Below are positions 1 to 6,963 of a DNA stretch of 22,089 nt, piece after piece. The stretch lies in assembly GCF_963558545.1 (NCBI RefSeq), contig NZ_CAUWHO010000036.1, positions 1 to 22,089 of the forward strand, given 5' to 3'. Position numbers and translations under genes: made by a program. Within the stretch, counting starts at the first letter, position 1. The number at the start of each line of letters is the position of its first letter. Source of the DNA: Tyzzerella sp963558545. GTDB taxonomy: Bacteria; Bacillota; Clostridia; Lachnospirales; CAG-274. The notes under the pieces were generated by a model that did no database searches, had not been told where the DNA came from, and saw only the letters and a program-made list of their open reading frames with translations.

Positions 1-1
1 C

Positions 2-361
2 AATAATAATGTTTTTGAAGGAAGTTATAATAGTAATTTTTATAATAGCTATAAACATATGTTTGAAAATAAAAAAGAATACTTAAATAATATAAAAACT
101 TTGTACTATAAAAATTTAATTAATATTGGTAAATTTAAGAATAAATATATTAATACAAGCTATTTTAGAAAGTTATCTAAATATTTTGTAGAAAATAATA
201 AAATATGTAGTACAAATACGGATATAAGAAAACAAAATTTATATAACAATACATACAAAACACAGATAGAAATTACTAAAAATTTAGATTATGATTTTAT
301 ATTTGATAAAATAAAAGAAATGATTACTGACGAAATGATTTTTATGTGTGATATTAAATAG
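2..361 (+). CDS. C-terminal end of a probable phage tail tape-measure protein (partial)
   Basis: The frame is open from the window edge to the TAG at 359-361, so the true start lies upstream; the ATG at 59 is probably internal. The visible 119 residues are rich in Asn, Lys and Tyr. They end in a stretch around DYDFIFDKIKEMITDEM that resembles the short amphipathic C-terminus of clostridial tape-measure proteins (XkdO-like). The main support is context: in PBSX-type tails the tape-measure gene sits directly before the LysM (XkdP) gene, as here. A tape measure sets tail length inside the tube. Nothing in the visible fragment is diagnostic by itself, so a different tail protein cannot be excluded. 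Confidence 0.5.
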   Translation, partial: NNNVFEGSYNSNFYNSYKHMFENKKEYLNNIKTLYYKNLINIGKFKNKYINTSYFRKLSKYFVENNKICSTNTDIRKQNLYNNTYKTQIEITKNLDYDFIFDKIKEMITDEMIFMCDIK

Positions 362-372
362 GAGGTGGATAT

Positions 373-1050
373 ATATATACTTATTTATTGAAATATGAGC
401 ACAAACAAGAAATATATCAATTACCTATACCACCTGAAAAAATGATAACAAAATCTTACAATACTAATAAAAAATATGAAACTATTGGTATGGGAGAAGT
501 GAATATTATGAAAGGTATTGGGCTTAGAGAAATATTTATGACTATTATGTTGCCTAATGATTTGCTTTTGCCTTTTGTACAGCCTAGATATTCTCCAAAC
601 GTTATAATTGGTAAACCAATATTATATTTAGGGAAGTTTAGAGAGTTTAAGGCTAATAAAAAGCCACTACAACTTTTGATAACAAGAATTTTACCTAATG
701 GAGAAGAAATATTTAAGGGGAATATAAATGTAACATTAGAGGAATATATAGTATATGAAAATGCTGGAGAAGAAGGAGATTTTTTAGTTGATTTAGTTTT
801 TAGAGAATATGTGGAGATAAAAGAAGAAACATTAACATTGTCAGATAAAAATAATAATGTATACAACATTACTACTAATAGAACTTCTAAAGAACCTAAT
901 AAAAGCTATACTGTTAAATCTGGTGATACTTTATGGAAGATTGCTAAAAGGGAGCTTAATGATGAAACAAAATATAAACATATTATGCAATTAAACAATA
1001 TAACAGACCCTAAAAAATTGAAGGTTGGAACTGTTTTAAAGCTATATTAA
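373..1050 (+). CDS. Phage tail LysM-domain protein, XkdP-like, with probable AUA start
   Basis: Baseplate-associated protein of PBSX-like contractile tails, about 225 aa, a usual family length. The N-terminal region (LPIPPEKM, then GMGEVNIMKGIGLREI) is the typical XkdP core. A LysM domain fills the last 47 residues or so (SYTVKSGDTLWKIAKREL ... LKVGTVLKLY) and probably contacts the cell wall or hub. Start choice: a strong SD (aGGAGGtgg, 360-368) is followed 7 nt later by ATA at 373. The only canonical in-frame start, TTG at 388, is 22 nt from the SD. An in-frame TAA at 355-357 closes the frame upstream. Starting at 373 adds MYTYLL-like residues that fit the family N-terminus. Product is confident; AUA initiation is inferred. 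Confidence 0.85.
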   Translation: MYTYLLKYEHKQEIYQLPIPPEKMITKSYNTNKKYETIGMGEVNIMKGIGLREIFMTIMLPNDLLLPFVQPRYSPNVIIGKPILYLGKFREFKANKKPLQLLITRILPNGEEIFKGNINVTLEEYIVYENAGEEGDFLVDLVFREYVEIKEETLTLSDKNNNVYNITTNRTSKEPNKSYTVKSGDTLWKIAKRELNDETKYKHIMQLNNITDPKKLKVGTVLKLY

Positions 1051-1063
1051 GGGAGGTATTTAT

Positions 1064-2008
1064 ATAAAAATAATTATATATTCTGAAGGTGGTATAGTTG
1101 ACATAACTAATAGGATAATAGATAAAATAGCTATAAAAAGTAATTATAAATATCAGCCAACAAAATTACAATTAAGTATATTATTAGATAATAATATTAA
1201 GTTTTATGAAGGAGATAGCATATGCCTAAAAACTGATGAAAATAATATATTTTTAGGGTATATATTTACTAAAAAAATAATATGTAATGAAATAATTAGT
1301 ATTACTGCATATGATTCTATAAGATATTTTATTACTAGAGATACCTATATATATAAAAATAAAACAGCTAGCCAAGTATTAAAAATGATTTGTGCCGATT
1401 TTGGAGTAGAAACAGGAAGTATAGAAGAAACAGGTTATATTATACCTTATAGAATAGAAGAAAATCAAACTATATTAGATATTATATATACTGCACTTGA
1501 ACTAACAAAAAGTTTTAATAATAAAAAATATATTCTTTTTGATGATTTTGGTAAAATAACTTTGAAAAGCTATGAAAATATGAAATTACCTATTTTAATA
1601 GATTGTGATAAATACGCAATTGATTATTATTATACAACTTCAATTGATAAAAATGTTTATAATTCTGTAAAAGTTTCTGTTAAAAATAAAAAAACTAAAA
1701 TAATATCTACCTATTTAGAAGAGGATATTAATAATAAAAATAAATGGGGAACTCTTAGAAAATTTGAACGATTACCTAATGATTTTAACAGTGTACAGGC
1801 TAAAAATTATGCCAAAAATATACTTAATGTACACAACAAAATAAATGAAAATATTGAAATTATATGTTTTGGTGATTATAGGATAAGAGCTGGTAGTTTG
1901 ATAGATATAGTGGTTAATAAAAACCTAAGGAATATGATTGTTAAAGAGTGTATACATACTATAAAAAATAATGAGCATACAATGAAAATTGTTTTAGGTA
2001 ATGTATAG
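1064..2008 (+). CDS. Phage baseplate hub protein, XkdQ/gpD-like, with probable AUA start
   Basis: Probable baseplate hub of the contractile tail (XkdQ/YqbQ, late-control gpD family), about 314 aa when read from 1064, close to the usual family length. The frame is open from 1040 (in-frame TAA at 1037-1039) to the stop at 2006-2008. It contains no ATG, GTG or TTG until ATG 1385, which would remove over 100 residues. Those residues (SEGGIVDITNRI, then YQPTKLQLSI ... FLGYIFTKK ... ITAYDSIRY) are the typical N-terminal hub domain, so the protein clearly starts earlier. A strong SD (gGGAGGt, 1051-1057) is followed 7 nt after GGAGG by ATA at 1064, giving an N-terminus that would read MKIIIYSEGG after one added residue shift. 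An ATG-to-ATA mutation or genuine AUA initiation are both possible. Confidence 0.82.
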   Translation: MKIIIYSEGGIVDITNRIIDKIAIKSNYKYQPTKLQLSILLDNNIKFYEGDSICLKTDENNIFLGYIFTKKIICNEIISITAYDSIRYFITRDTYIYKNKTASQVLKMICADFGVETGSIEETGYIIPYRIEENQTILDIIYTALELTKSFNNKKYILFDDFGKITLKSYENMKLPILIDCDKYAIDYYYTTSIDKNVYNSVKVSVKNKKTKIISTYLEEDINNKNKWGTLRKFERLPNDFNSVQAKNYAKNILNVHNKINENIEIICFGDYRIRAGSLIDIVVNKNLRNMIVKECIHTIKNNEHTMKIVLGNV

Positions 2009-2016
2009 GAGGAGAT

Positions 2017-2289
2017 ATGAATTTTTTAGACATAATAAAATCTAGTATTTTACATACTATAAATTCTATAAAATTTGTAGAAACTTACATAGGTGAGGTT
2101 ATTGAAGAAGAAATATTAAAAATAAAATTAGATGAAAAAATATTTATTACGGAAGATGAAATAATAAGAACAAGTAATTTTGGTGGAGTTATAAAAAAGG
2201 GTACAAAATTATTTATTATTAGAGAGAGTGGTGGGCAAAGATTTTTTATAGTAGATACTATAACAGATAAAAAAATTGATGATAAATAG
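2017..2289 (+). CDS. DUF2577 tail protein, XkdR-like
   Basis: Small 90-aa protein with the DUF2577 layout: an N-terminal helix, then beta strands (YIGEVIEEEILKIKL), an intervening charged loop, and a C-terminal strand ending in GGQRFFIVDTI. In PBSX-type tails this OB-like protein lies between the hub gene (xkdQ) and the gp25-like gene (xkdS), exactly as here, and is thought to be part of the baseplate or spike complex. The start is ATG after a strong AGGAGG with good spacing, 8 nt after the xkdQ-like stop. The assignment rests on size, position and the pattern of strands; its precise role is not known. Confidence 0.75.
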   Translation: MNFLDIIKSSILHTINSIKFVETYIGEVIEEEILKIKLDEKIFITEDEIIRTSNFGGVIKKGTKLFIIRESGGQRFFIVDTITDKKIDDK

Positions 2290-2304
2290 ATTTAAGGAGG
2301 GGAA

Positions 2305-2703
2305 ATGTTACCTAATAAAAATAATATTAATAATATTAGCATTATAACAATGCCTTCTAAAACATATAAAATAGATTTTGATAAAAATATAGCTAGAGGA
2401 CTGTTTAATGAAATAAAATCTTTAACTCAAGCTATATATAAAATATTAATAACAAAAAGATATAAATATGAAATATATGACTGGAATTATGGTATAGAAA
2501 TAGATGATTTAATAGGTATGCCTAAAGAGTATGTAAAAATAGAAATAGAAAGGCGTATAAAAGATGCTTTATCTATTGATGATAGAATACTAGATGTTTA
2601 TGATTTTGAATTTTTTGATGTGTATAATGACAGATGCAGTTTATGTACTAATTTTATAGTAAAATCTATTTTTGGTGATTTTAATTTTAGTTTGGAGGTT
2701 TAA
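2305..2703 (+). CDS. DUF2634 baseplate wedge protein, XkdS/gp25-like
   Basis: 132-aa protein of the DUF2634 family, related to the T4 gp25-type wedge protein that starts sheath polymerisation. Family signatures are clear: SKTYKIDFDKN near residue 18, an AIYKILITKRYKYEIYDWNYG segment (the conserved WNYG, about residues 53-72), then DDLIGMPKEYV and RRIKDALSIDDRILDV. The C-terminal strands after residue 100 are normal. ATG 2305 follows TAAGGAGGGG at good spacing and is separated from the preceding gene by 15 nt. Together with the neighbouring hub and J proteins it makes up the baseplate. No truncation is seen. Confidence 0.88.
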   Translation: MLPNKNNINNISIITMPSKTYKIDFDKNIARGLFNEIKSLTQAIYKILITKRYKYEIYDWNYGIEIDDLIGMPKEYVKIEIERRIKDALSIDDRILDVYDFEFFDVYNDRCSLCTNFIVKSIFGDFNFSLEV

Positions 2704-2705
2704 TT

Positions 2706-3800
2706 ATGTATGAGCAAATGACATTTAACAATATATTAAAAAGAGCTATGGAAAAAGTATCTAATGATTTTGACAAAAGGCAAGGCTCTATTATATATGA
2801 TGCTTTAGCTCCTATATGTGCAGAGCTTGCACAAGCTTATATTGAACTGGATAGAGTTTTAAAAGAAGGATTTGCAGATACTGCTAGTAGACATTATCTT
2901 ATAAAAAGAGCTATGGAAAGAGGACTTAAACCATTTCCTGCTACACATTCTGTTATTTTAGCAAATTTACAAGGAAATATAAATTTAAAAGGTGGAGAAA
3001 GATTTTCTACTGATGATGAAGTAAATTTTTATTACATAGGTGAAAAAGAAGAAGAATACTACAAACTAAAATGTGAACAAATAGGAAGTGAAGGTAACAT
3101 ATCTTATGGAGATTTATTACCTATAGATAATATACCAAATTTGAAAACGGCTAAAATACATAAAATACATATATCAGGTGTAGATGAAGAAGAAACAGAA
3201 ACTTTTAGAAAAAGATATTTTGAAAGCTTTAGAAGTCAGGCTTTTGGTGGTAATAGAGCAGATTATATAGAAAAGGTTAGATTACTAAATGACGATGAAG
3301 ATGTTGTAGCTAATGGAGGTATTGGAGGTATAAAAGTATATCGTGTACCTAATGGTGGTGGTACAGTTAAAGTAGTTATAACAAACAATAGCTATAATGA
3401 ACCTACACAAGATTTATTAGATATAGTACAAGAAAAAATAGACCCGATACAATATACTGGTGAGGGTATGGGAATTGCTCCTATTGGACATTTTGTAACT
3501 ATTGAACCTGTAAAGCCTATAACTATAAATATAGAAACAGAAATTGACTTAAAGCCCGGATACCAAATAGATGATATAAAAGGGTATATAGAGGAAAGTA
3601 TAGAAAATTATATACAAGAACTTTGTAAAACTTGGGAAGAAAATAATAGTATAATTATTAGAATAAGCCATATAGAAAGTAATATATTAAATATTTTAGG
3701 TATTGAGGATATAAGAAACACTAAAATAAATGAAAATATGGAAAATTTTATATTAGATGAGTATTCTATACCTTTAAGAGGTGATATAAATGTTACTTAA
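2706..3800 (+). CDS. Baseplate J-like protein, XkdT-like
   Basis: 364-aa baseplate J protein, a component of the contractile-tail wedge that links baseplate to sheath and to the tail fibres. Visible family features: N-terminal FDKRQGSIIYDALAP (residues about 20-34), the helix with ELDRVLKEGFADTASRHYLI, the GNISYGDL strand, then SGVDEEETETFRKRYFES and the glycine-rich FGGNRADYIEKV / GGIGGIKVYRVPNGGGTVKV core. Length is usual for PBSX-type XkdT. It starts at ATG 2706, three bases after the preceding stop, with GGAGG inside the end of that gene. Its end overlaps the next gene by 11 nt, indicating translational coupling. Confidence 0.92.
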   Translation: MYEQMTFNNILKRAMEKVSNDFDKRQGSIIYDALAPICAELAQAYIELDRVLKEGFADTASRHYLIKRAMERGLKPFPATHSVILANLQGNINLKGGERFSTDDEVNFYYIGEKEEEYYKLKCEQIGSEGNISYGDLLPIDNIPNLKTAKIHKIHISGVDEEETETFRKRYFESFRSQAFGGNRADYIEKVRLLNDDEDVVANGGIGGIKVYRVPNGGGTVKVVITNNSYNEPTQDLLDIVQEKIDPIQYTGEGMGIAPIGHFVTIEPVKPITINIETEIDLKPGYQIDDIKGYIEESIENYIQELCKTWEENNSIIIRISHIESNILNILGIEDIRNTKINENMENFILDEYSIPLRGDINVT

Positions 3801-4335
3801 TTATTTACCATATTTTATGCAAAATATAGAAGAAATTAAAAAAATAATGTACATAAGTGAGCCAGAAATTGAAACTATAAATAAAAATATAGAAATACTA
3901 TTAAATGATTTATTTGTTTTAGAATCTAGCCAAAATGCAGTAAATCACTATGAAAAAATGTTAGACATAGTACCTAAGCTTACTGATAGTATAGAAAAAA
4001 GAAAATATGATATATTAGCATTATATAATCAAACTTTGCCATTTACTTTAGAAAGTTTACAAGAAAAATTAAGTTCTATATGTGGTGAAGATGGTTATAT
4101 TTTGGAAATGATATATGATAAATTTATTTTAAATGTAAAAATATCATTAAAAAATAAAGAGCTATTTACAACTGTTAATAATTTGTTAGAATTGATTGTA
4201 CCTGTTAATTTAATAATAAATTCTACATTAGATTATAATGTTTGGGAAGATTTACATAAATATAAATGGGGACATATTAGTAAATATAAATGGGGGCATA
4301 TTAAAGATAGTGAAGAAATAAAAAACAAGGTATGA
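3790..4335 (+). CDS. DUF2313 tail protein, XkdU/YmfQ-like, with C-terminal octapeptide repeats
   Basis: 181-aa protein of the XkdU/YmfQ (DUF2313) family, placed at the distal end of the baseplate in PBSX-like tails. The N-terminus (NYLPYFMQNIEEIKKIM) and the KRKYDILALYNQTLPFTLESL segment are family-like. Residues about 152-176 form three 8-residue repeats: VWEDLHKY, KWGHISKY, KWGHIKDS. Similar W-x-x-L/I-x-K-Y tails occur in clostridial homologues, so this is probably a family feature. The start overlaps the end of the J gene. The stop codon lies inside the stem of a terminator. It is the last tail gene; a tail fibre gene would usually follow but does not. Confidence 0.8.
   Translation: MLLNYLPYFMQNIEEIKKIMYISEPEIETINKNIEILLNDLFVLESSQNAVNHYEKMLDIVPKLTDSIEKRKYDILALYNQTLPFTLESLQEKLSSICGEDGYILEMIYDKFILNVKISLKNKELFTTVNNLLELIVPVNLIINSTLDYNVWEDLHKYKWGHISKYKWGHIKDSEEIKNKV
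4258..4303 (+). repeat. 24-nt tandem repeat inside the XkdU-like gene
   Basis: Two direct copies with a 24-nt period (4258-4279 and 4282-4303) differ at one base over 22 nt. They encode the repeated KYKWGHI octapeptides. A third, more diverged copy is visible only at protein level (WEDLHKY). The near identity of the two DNA copies suggests a recent duplication or slippage in an older protein repeat. Confidence 0.85.
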
Positions 4336-4350
4336 TTTTAATCATACCTT
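4327..4350. terminator. Bidirectional terminator between the tail module and lysS
   Basis: Perfect 10-bp inverted repeat AAGGTATGAT / ATCATACCTT with a 4-nt loop. It is followed on the + strand by ATTTTTT, and on the - strand the stem is followed by TTGTTTTTTATT. It lies between convergent genes and serves both. The stop codon of the XkdU-like gene (TGA, 4333-4335) is within the left arm. Confidence 0.88.
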
Positions 4351-4361
4351 ATTTTTTATTA

Positions 4362-5864
4362 TTAATTATTTAATGGTTTCATTGTAGGGAATAAAAGTAC
4401 ATCTCTAATAGATGCAGAGTCTGTAATAAGCATAACCAGACGGTCTATACCTATACCTAAACCACCTGTTGGCGGCATACCATATTCCAGAGCTAATAAG
4501 AAGTCGTCATCTAGCATAGTTGCTTCGTCATTACCCTCTGAGCGAAGTTTTTCTTGTGCTTCAAATCTTTCTCTTTGGTCTATAGGGTCATTAAGCTCTG
4601 AATAAGCATTGGCAAACTCTCTACCTACAATAAATAATTCAAATCTTTCTGTATATTCTGGGTCTGATGGTTTTCTTTTTGAAAGAGGAGAAATATCTAC
4701 TGGGTGGTCTGTTATAAATGTAGGTTGTATAAGATTATGCTCTACAAATTCATCAAAGAAAAGGCTTAATATATCACCTTTTTGATGATGATTTTCAAAT
4801 TGGATATTATGTTTTTTAGCTATTTCTCTAGCTTCTTCTACACTATTTATTTCTTTAAAATCTACATTAGAATATTTTTTAACAGCATCTATCATAGATA
4901 TTTTTTCAAAAGGTTTAGAAAGGTCTAAATCATTACCTTGATATTTTATATTTAAAGTTCCTAAAACATCTTTAGTAACTGTTTTTATTAAACCTTCTGT
5001 TAAATCCATCATATCATTATAGTCAGCGTATGCTTGGTAAAGTTCCATTAATGTAAATTCTGGGTTATGCTTAATGCTCATACCTTCATTTCTAAATACA
5101 CGGCCTATTTCGTACACATTTTCAAATCCACCAACTATAAGGCGTTTTAAAGGAAGCTCTAATGCTATACGCATATATAAATCTAAATCCAATGTGTTGT
5201 GATGTGTAACAAAAGGTCTAGCGTGAGCACCACCATATATACTTTGTAAAATAGGTGTTTCTACTTCTAAGAAATTTTTATTATCTAAATAATTTCTAAT
5301 GCTTTTTATAATTTGAGAACGTTTAAAGAATGAATCTTTAACTTCAGGATTGACAATTAAGTCAACATAACGTTGGCGATATCTAAGGTCTTGGTCTTTA
5401 AGCCCGTGAAACTTTTCTGGTAAAATTTGTAAACTTTTAGAAAGAAGAGTAACACTATGTGCTTTTATAGATATTTCTTCTTTTTGAGTTTTAAAAACTG
5501 TACCTTTTATTGATATTATATCACCTATATCAAATTTTTTAAATTCTACATAGTCTTCTTCGCCAATTTCATTTTTACTAACATAGCTTTGAATTCTACC
5601 ATCTCTATCTTGTATATCACAAAAAGATGCTTTACCCATAACACGTTTGCTCATTATACGTCCTGCCACAGCCACATCTTTTTGGTCAAAATTTTCAAAA
5701 TTATCTTTAATTTCTTTGCTATGATGAGTAACTTCTGCTTTTGTTACTTCAAATGGGTCTTTACCCTTTTCTTTAAGCTCATTTAGTTTGTTATGTCTTA
5801 TTTGTAAAAGCTCGTTTAATTGTTGTGGATTTTCTGAAATTTGATTTTCATTTGTGTTTTCCAT
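4362..5864 (-). CDS. lysS: Lysyl-tRNA synthetase, class II
   Basis: Charges tRNA-Lys with lysine in the cytoplasm. 500 aa, the normal bacterial length. An N-terminal OB-fold anticodon-binding domain (about residues 60-170, AGRIMSKRVMGKASFCDIQD) precedes the class II catalytic core. Motif 1 region is FLEVETPILQSIYGGAHARPF (the family's GGAxARPF is present), motif 2 is RVFRNEGMSIKHNPEFTLME, motif 3 is GGLGIGIDRLVML near residue 470. The start ATG follows AGGAGG at ideal spacing, 10 nt after the greA stop, so it is the second gene of a greA-lysS operon, an arrangement common in Firmicutes. It converges on the phage-tail module, with only a shared terminator between. Confidence 0.98.
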   Translation of the reverse strand: MENTNENQISENPQQLNELLQIRHNKLNELKEKGKDPFEVTKAEVTHHSKEIKDNFENFDQKDVAVAGRIMSKRVMGKASFCDIQDRDGRIQSYVSKNEIGEEDYVEFKKFDIGDIISIKGTVFKTQKEEISIKAHSVTLLSKSLQILPEKFHGLKDQDLRYRQRYVDLIVNPEVKDSFFKRSQIIKSIRNYLDNKNFLEVETPILQSIYGGAHARPFVTHHNTLDLDLYMRIALELPLKRLIVGGFENVYEIGRVFRNEGMSIKHNPEFTLMELYQAYADYNDMMDLTEGLIKTVTKDVLGTLNIKYQGNDLDLSKPFEKISMIDAVKKYSNVDFKEINSVEEAREIAKKHNIQFENHHQKGDILSLFFDEFVEHNLIQPTFITDHPVDISPLSKRKPSDPEYTERFELFIVGREFANAYSELNDPIDQRERFEAQEKLRSEGNDEATMLDDDFLLALEYGMPPTGGLGIGIDRLVMLITDSASIRDVLLFPTMKPLNN

Positions 5865-5874
5865 AAAGCTCCTC

Positions 5875-6348
5875 CTAGTTTATTTCTAATATTTTAAAAT
5901 TGATAATCCCATCTGGTGTATCAACTTCAACTACATCTCCAACTTTATGTCCTATAATAGTAGAACCAATAGGAGATTCGTTTGAAATTTTACCATTAAA
6001 TGGGTCTGCTTCTGCTGAACCTACAAGTGTATACTCTATTTCTTCTTCAAATTCTGAATCAAAAAGTTTTATTTTATTACCGATACTTACTGTGTCTGTA
6101 ACATTACCAGAATCGATAACTTCGGCATTTCTTAACATATTTTCTATTGTTATTATTCTAGACTCTATTTCTGCTTGCTCTTCTTTAGCTGCATCATATT
6201 CTGCATTTTCAGAAAGGTCTCCTTGTCCTCTAGCTTCTTTAATTTTTGCAGCAACATCTTTTCTTCTAACAACCTTTAATTCTTGTAATTCTTGTTCTAA
6301 ATTTTCAAGACCTTCGTGAGTTAAAATTATTTTTTTTCCTTCATTCAT
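5875..6348 (-). CDS. greA: Transcription elongation factor GreA
   Basis: Rescues backtracked RNA polymerase by stimulating cleavage of the transcript 3' end through the secondary channel. 157 aa, the normal length. The N-terminal coiled coil (residues 1 to about 75) carries the acidic tip within GQGDLSENAEYDAAKEEQ, whose Asp and Glu help position the catalytic Mg ion. The C-terminal FKBP-like domain ends with NESPIGSTIIGHKVGDVVEVDTPDG, a strong family signature. Start ATG 6348 follows AAGGAGTG. It leads the operon with lysS and is driven by the consensus promoter at 6408-6436. Confidence 0.97.
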   Translation of the reverse strand: MNEGKKIILTHEGLENLEQELQELKVVRRKDVAAKIKEARGQGDLSENAEYDAAKEEQAEIESRIITIENMLRNAEVIDSGNVTDTVSIGNKIKLFDSEFEEEIEYTLVGSAEADPFNGKISNESPIGSTIIGHKVGDVVEVDTPDGIINFKILEIN

Positions 6349-6407
6349 TTAACGACACTCCTTAATAAATTTATATAAATATATAATAAACCTAGTATAT
6401 CCTTAAA

Positions 6408-6436
6408 ATTATAAAACAACTAAAAAATATTGTCAA
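6408..6436 (-). promoter_or_regulatory. Sigma-A promoter for greA-lysS
   Basis: On the - strand, TTGACA (6431-6436), a 17-nt spacer and TATAAT (6408-6413): a full consensus vegetative promoter, about 60 nt upstream of the greA start. No operator-like palindrome is evident next to it, which fits constitutive high expression. Confidence 0.88.
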
Positions 6437-6525
6437 GAATTTTAAATATAATTTAATAAAATTTGTATGATTAAAGTATATGTATTAAACTTAAGAAAAA
6501 TAAGATAATTTATTAATTTATGGTA

Positions 6526-6554
6526 TTGACAAATTAATTAGTATTAATTATAAT
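6526..6554 (+). promoter_or_regulatory. Sigma-A promoter for the GntR-ABC operon
   Basis: TTGACA (6526-6531), 17-nt spacer, TATAAT (6549-6554): full consensus. The strength of the promoter, with an operator immediately downstream, suggests that expression is set by repression rather than by weak initiation. Confidence 0.9.
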
Positions 6555-6582
6555 AAGTGTATGAACACAACTAATACACTTA
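6554..6582. promoter_or_regulatory. YtrA-type operator over the transcription start
   Basis: Perfect 9-bp inverted repeat TAAGTGTAT / ATACACTTA separated by 11 nt. Read as the inner hexamers it is AGTGTA (6556-6561), 13 nt, TACACT (6575-6580), which equals the operator I recall for Bacillus subtilis YtrA. It begins at the last base of the -10 box, so a bound repressor would block initiation. The GntR regulator that follows is of the YtrA type, supporting autorepression. Confidence 0.85.
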
Positions 6583-6599
6583 TAGAAGGGAGGTATAAT

Positions 6600-6950
6600 A
6601 TGTTTAATATAGATTTTAGAAATCCAAAACCTATATATGAACAATTAGTAAATAATATAGAAAAACTGGCTATAAAGGGTATATTAAAGCCAGACGAACA
6701 ATTGCCAAGTGTTAGGCAATTAGCTATGGAGCTATCTATAAACCCTAATACTATACAGCGTTCTTATACTACATTAGAAAGCAAAGGAATAATATATTCT
6801 GTAAAAGGTAGAGGTAGCTTTATATCCCCTAATTGTAAAGATGCTATAAATGATAGGCTTGAGATTATAAAAAATGAAATAAAAGCACTTATATATGAGG
6901 CTAAAGATATAGGTGCAACAGATGATTTAATTTTAAGTTGGTTTAAGTGA
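6600..6950 (+). CDS. GntR-family transcriptional repressor, YtrA-like
   Basis: 116-aa regulator, the short form typical of the YtrA subfamily: an N-terminal GntR winged helix (about residues 1-70; PIYEQLVNNIEKLAIKG, then LPSVRQLAMELSINPNTIQRSYTTLESKGII and the wing KGRGSFI) and only a short C-terminal helical region for dimerisation, with no ligand-binding domain. ATG 6600 follows GGGAGG at good spacing. The earlier in-frame ATG at 6561 lies inside the operator, has no SD and is rejected. It is first in an operon with an ABC ATPase and a permease and probably represses that operon through the operator at 6554-6582. The inducer is unknown; YtrA homologues respond to cell-envelope antibiotics. 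Confidence 0.93.
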   Translation: MFNIDFRNPKPIYEQLVNNIEKLAIKGILKPDEQLPSVRQLAMELSINPNTIQRSYTTLESKGIIYSVKGRGSFISPNCKDAINDRLEIIKNEIKALIYEAKDIGATDDLILSWFK

Positions 6951-6963
6951 GAGGAGAATTTAT

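Noticed and set aside
456..869. 137-aa open frame on the - strand opposite the LysM tail gene
   Set aside because: It is opposite a clear family member, with no supporting signals.
4336..4361. Phage attachment site at the lysS boundary
   Set aside because: Only a terminator hairpin is visible; no tRNA gene, integrase or direct repeat is present in the window to support an att site.
5900..6319. 139-aa open frame on the + strand opposite greA
   Set aside because: Ser/Thr-rich translation with no SD or family features; it mirrors the certain greA gene.
6561..6599. Upstream ATG giving 13 extra residues to the GntR regulator
   Set aside because: It lies inside the operator, about 7 nt after the -10 box, and has no SD. 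ATG 6600 has a good SD.
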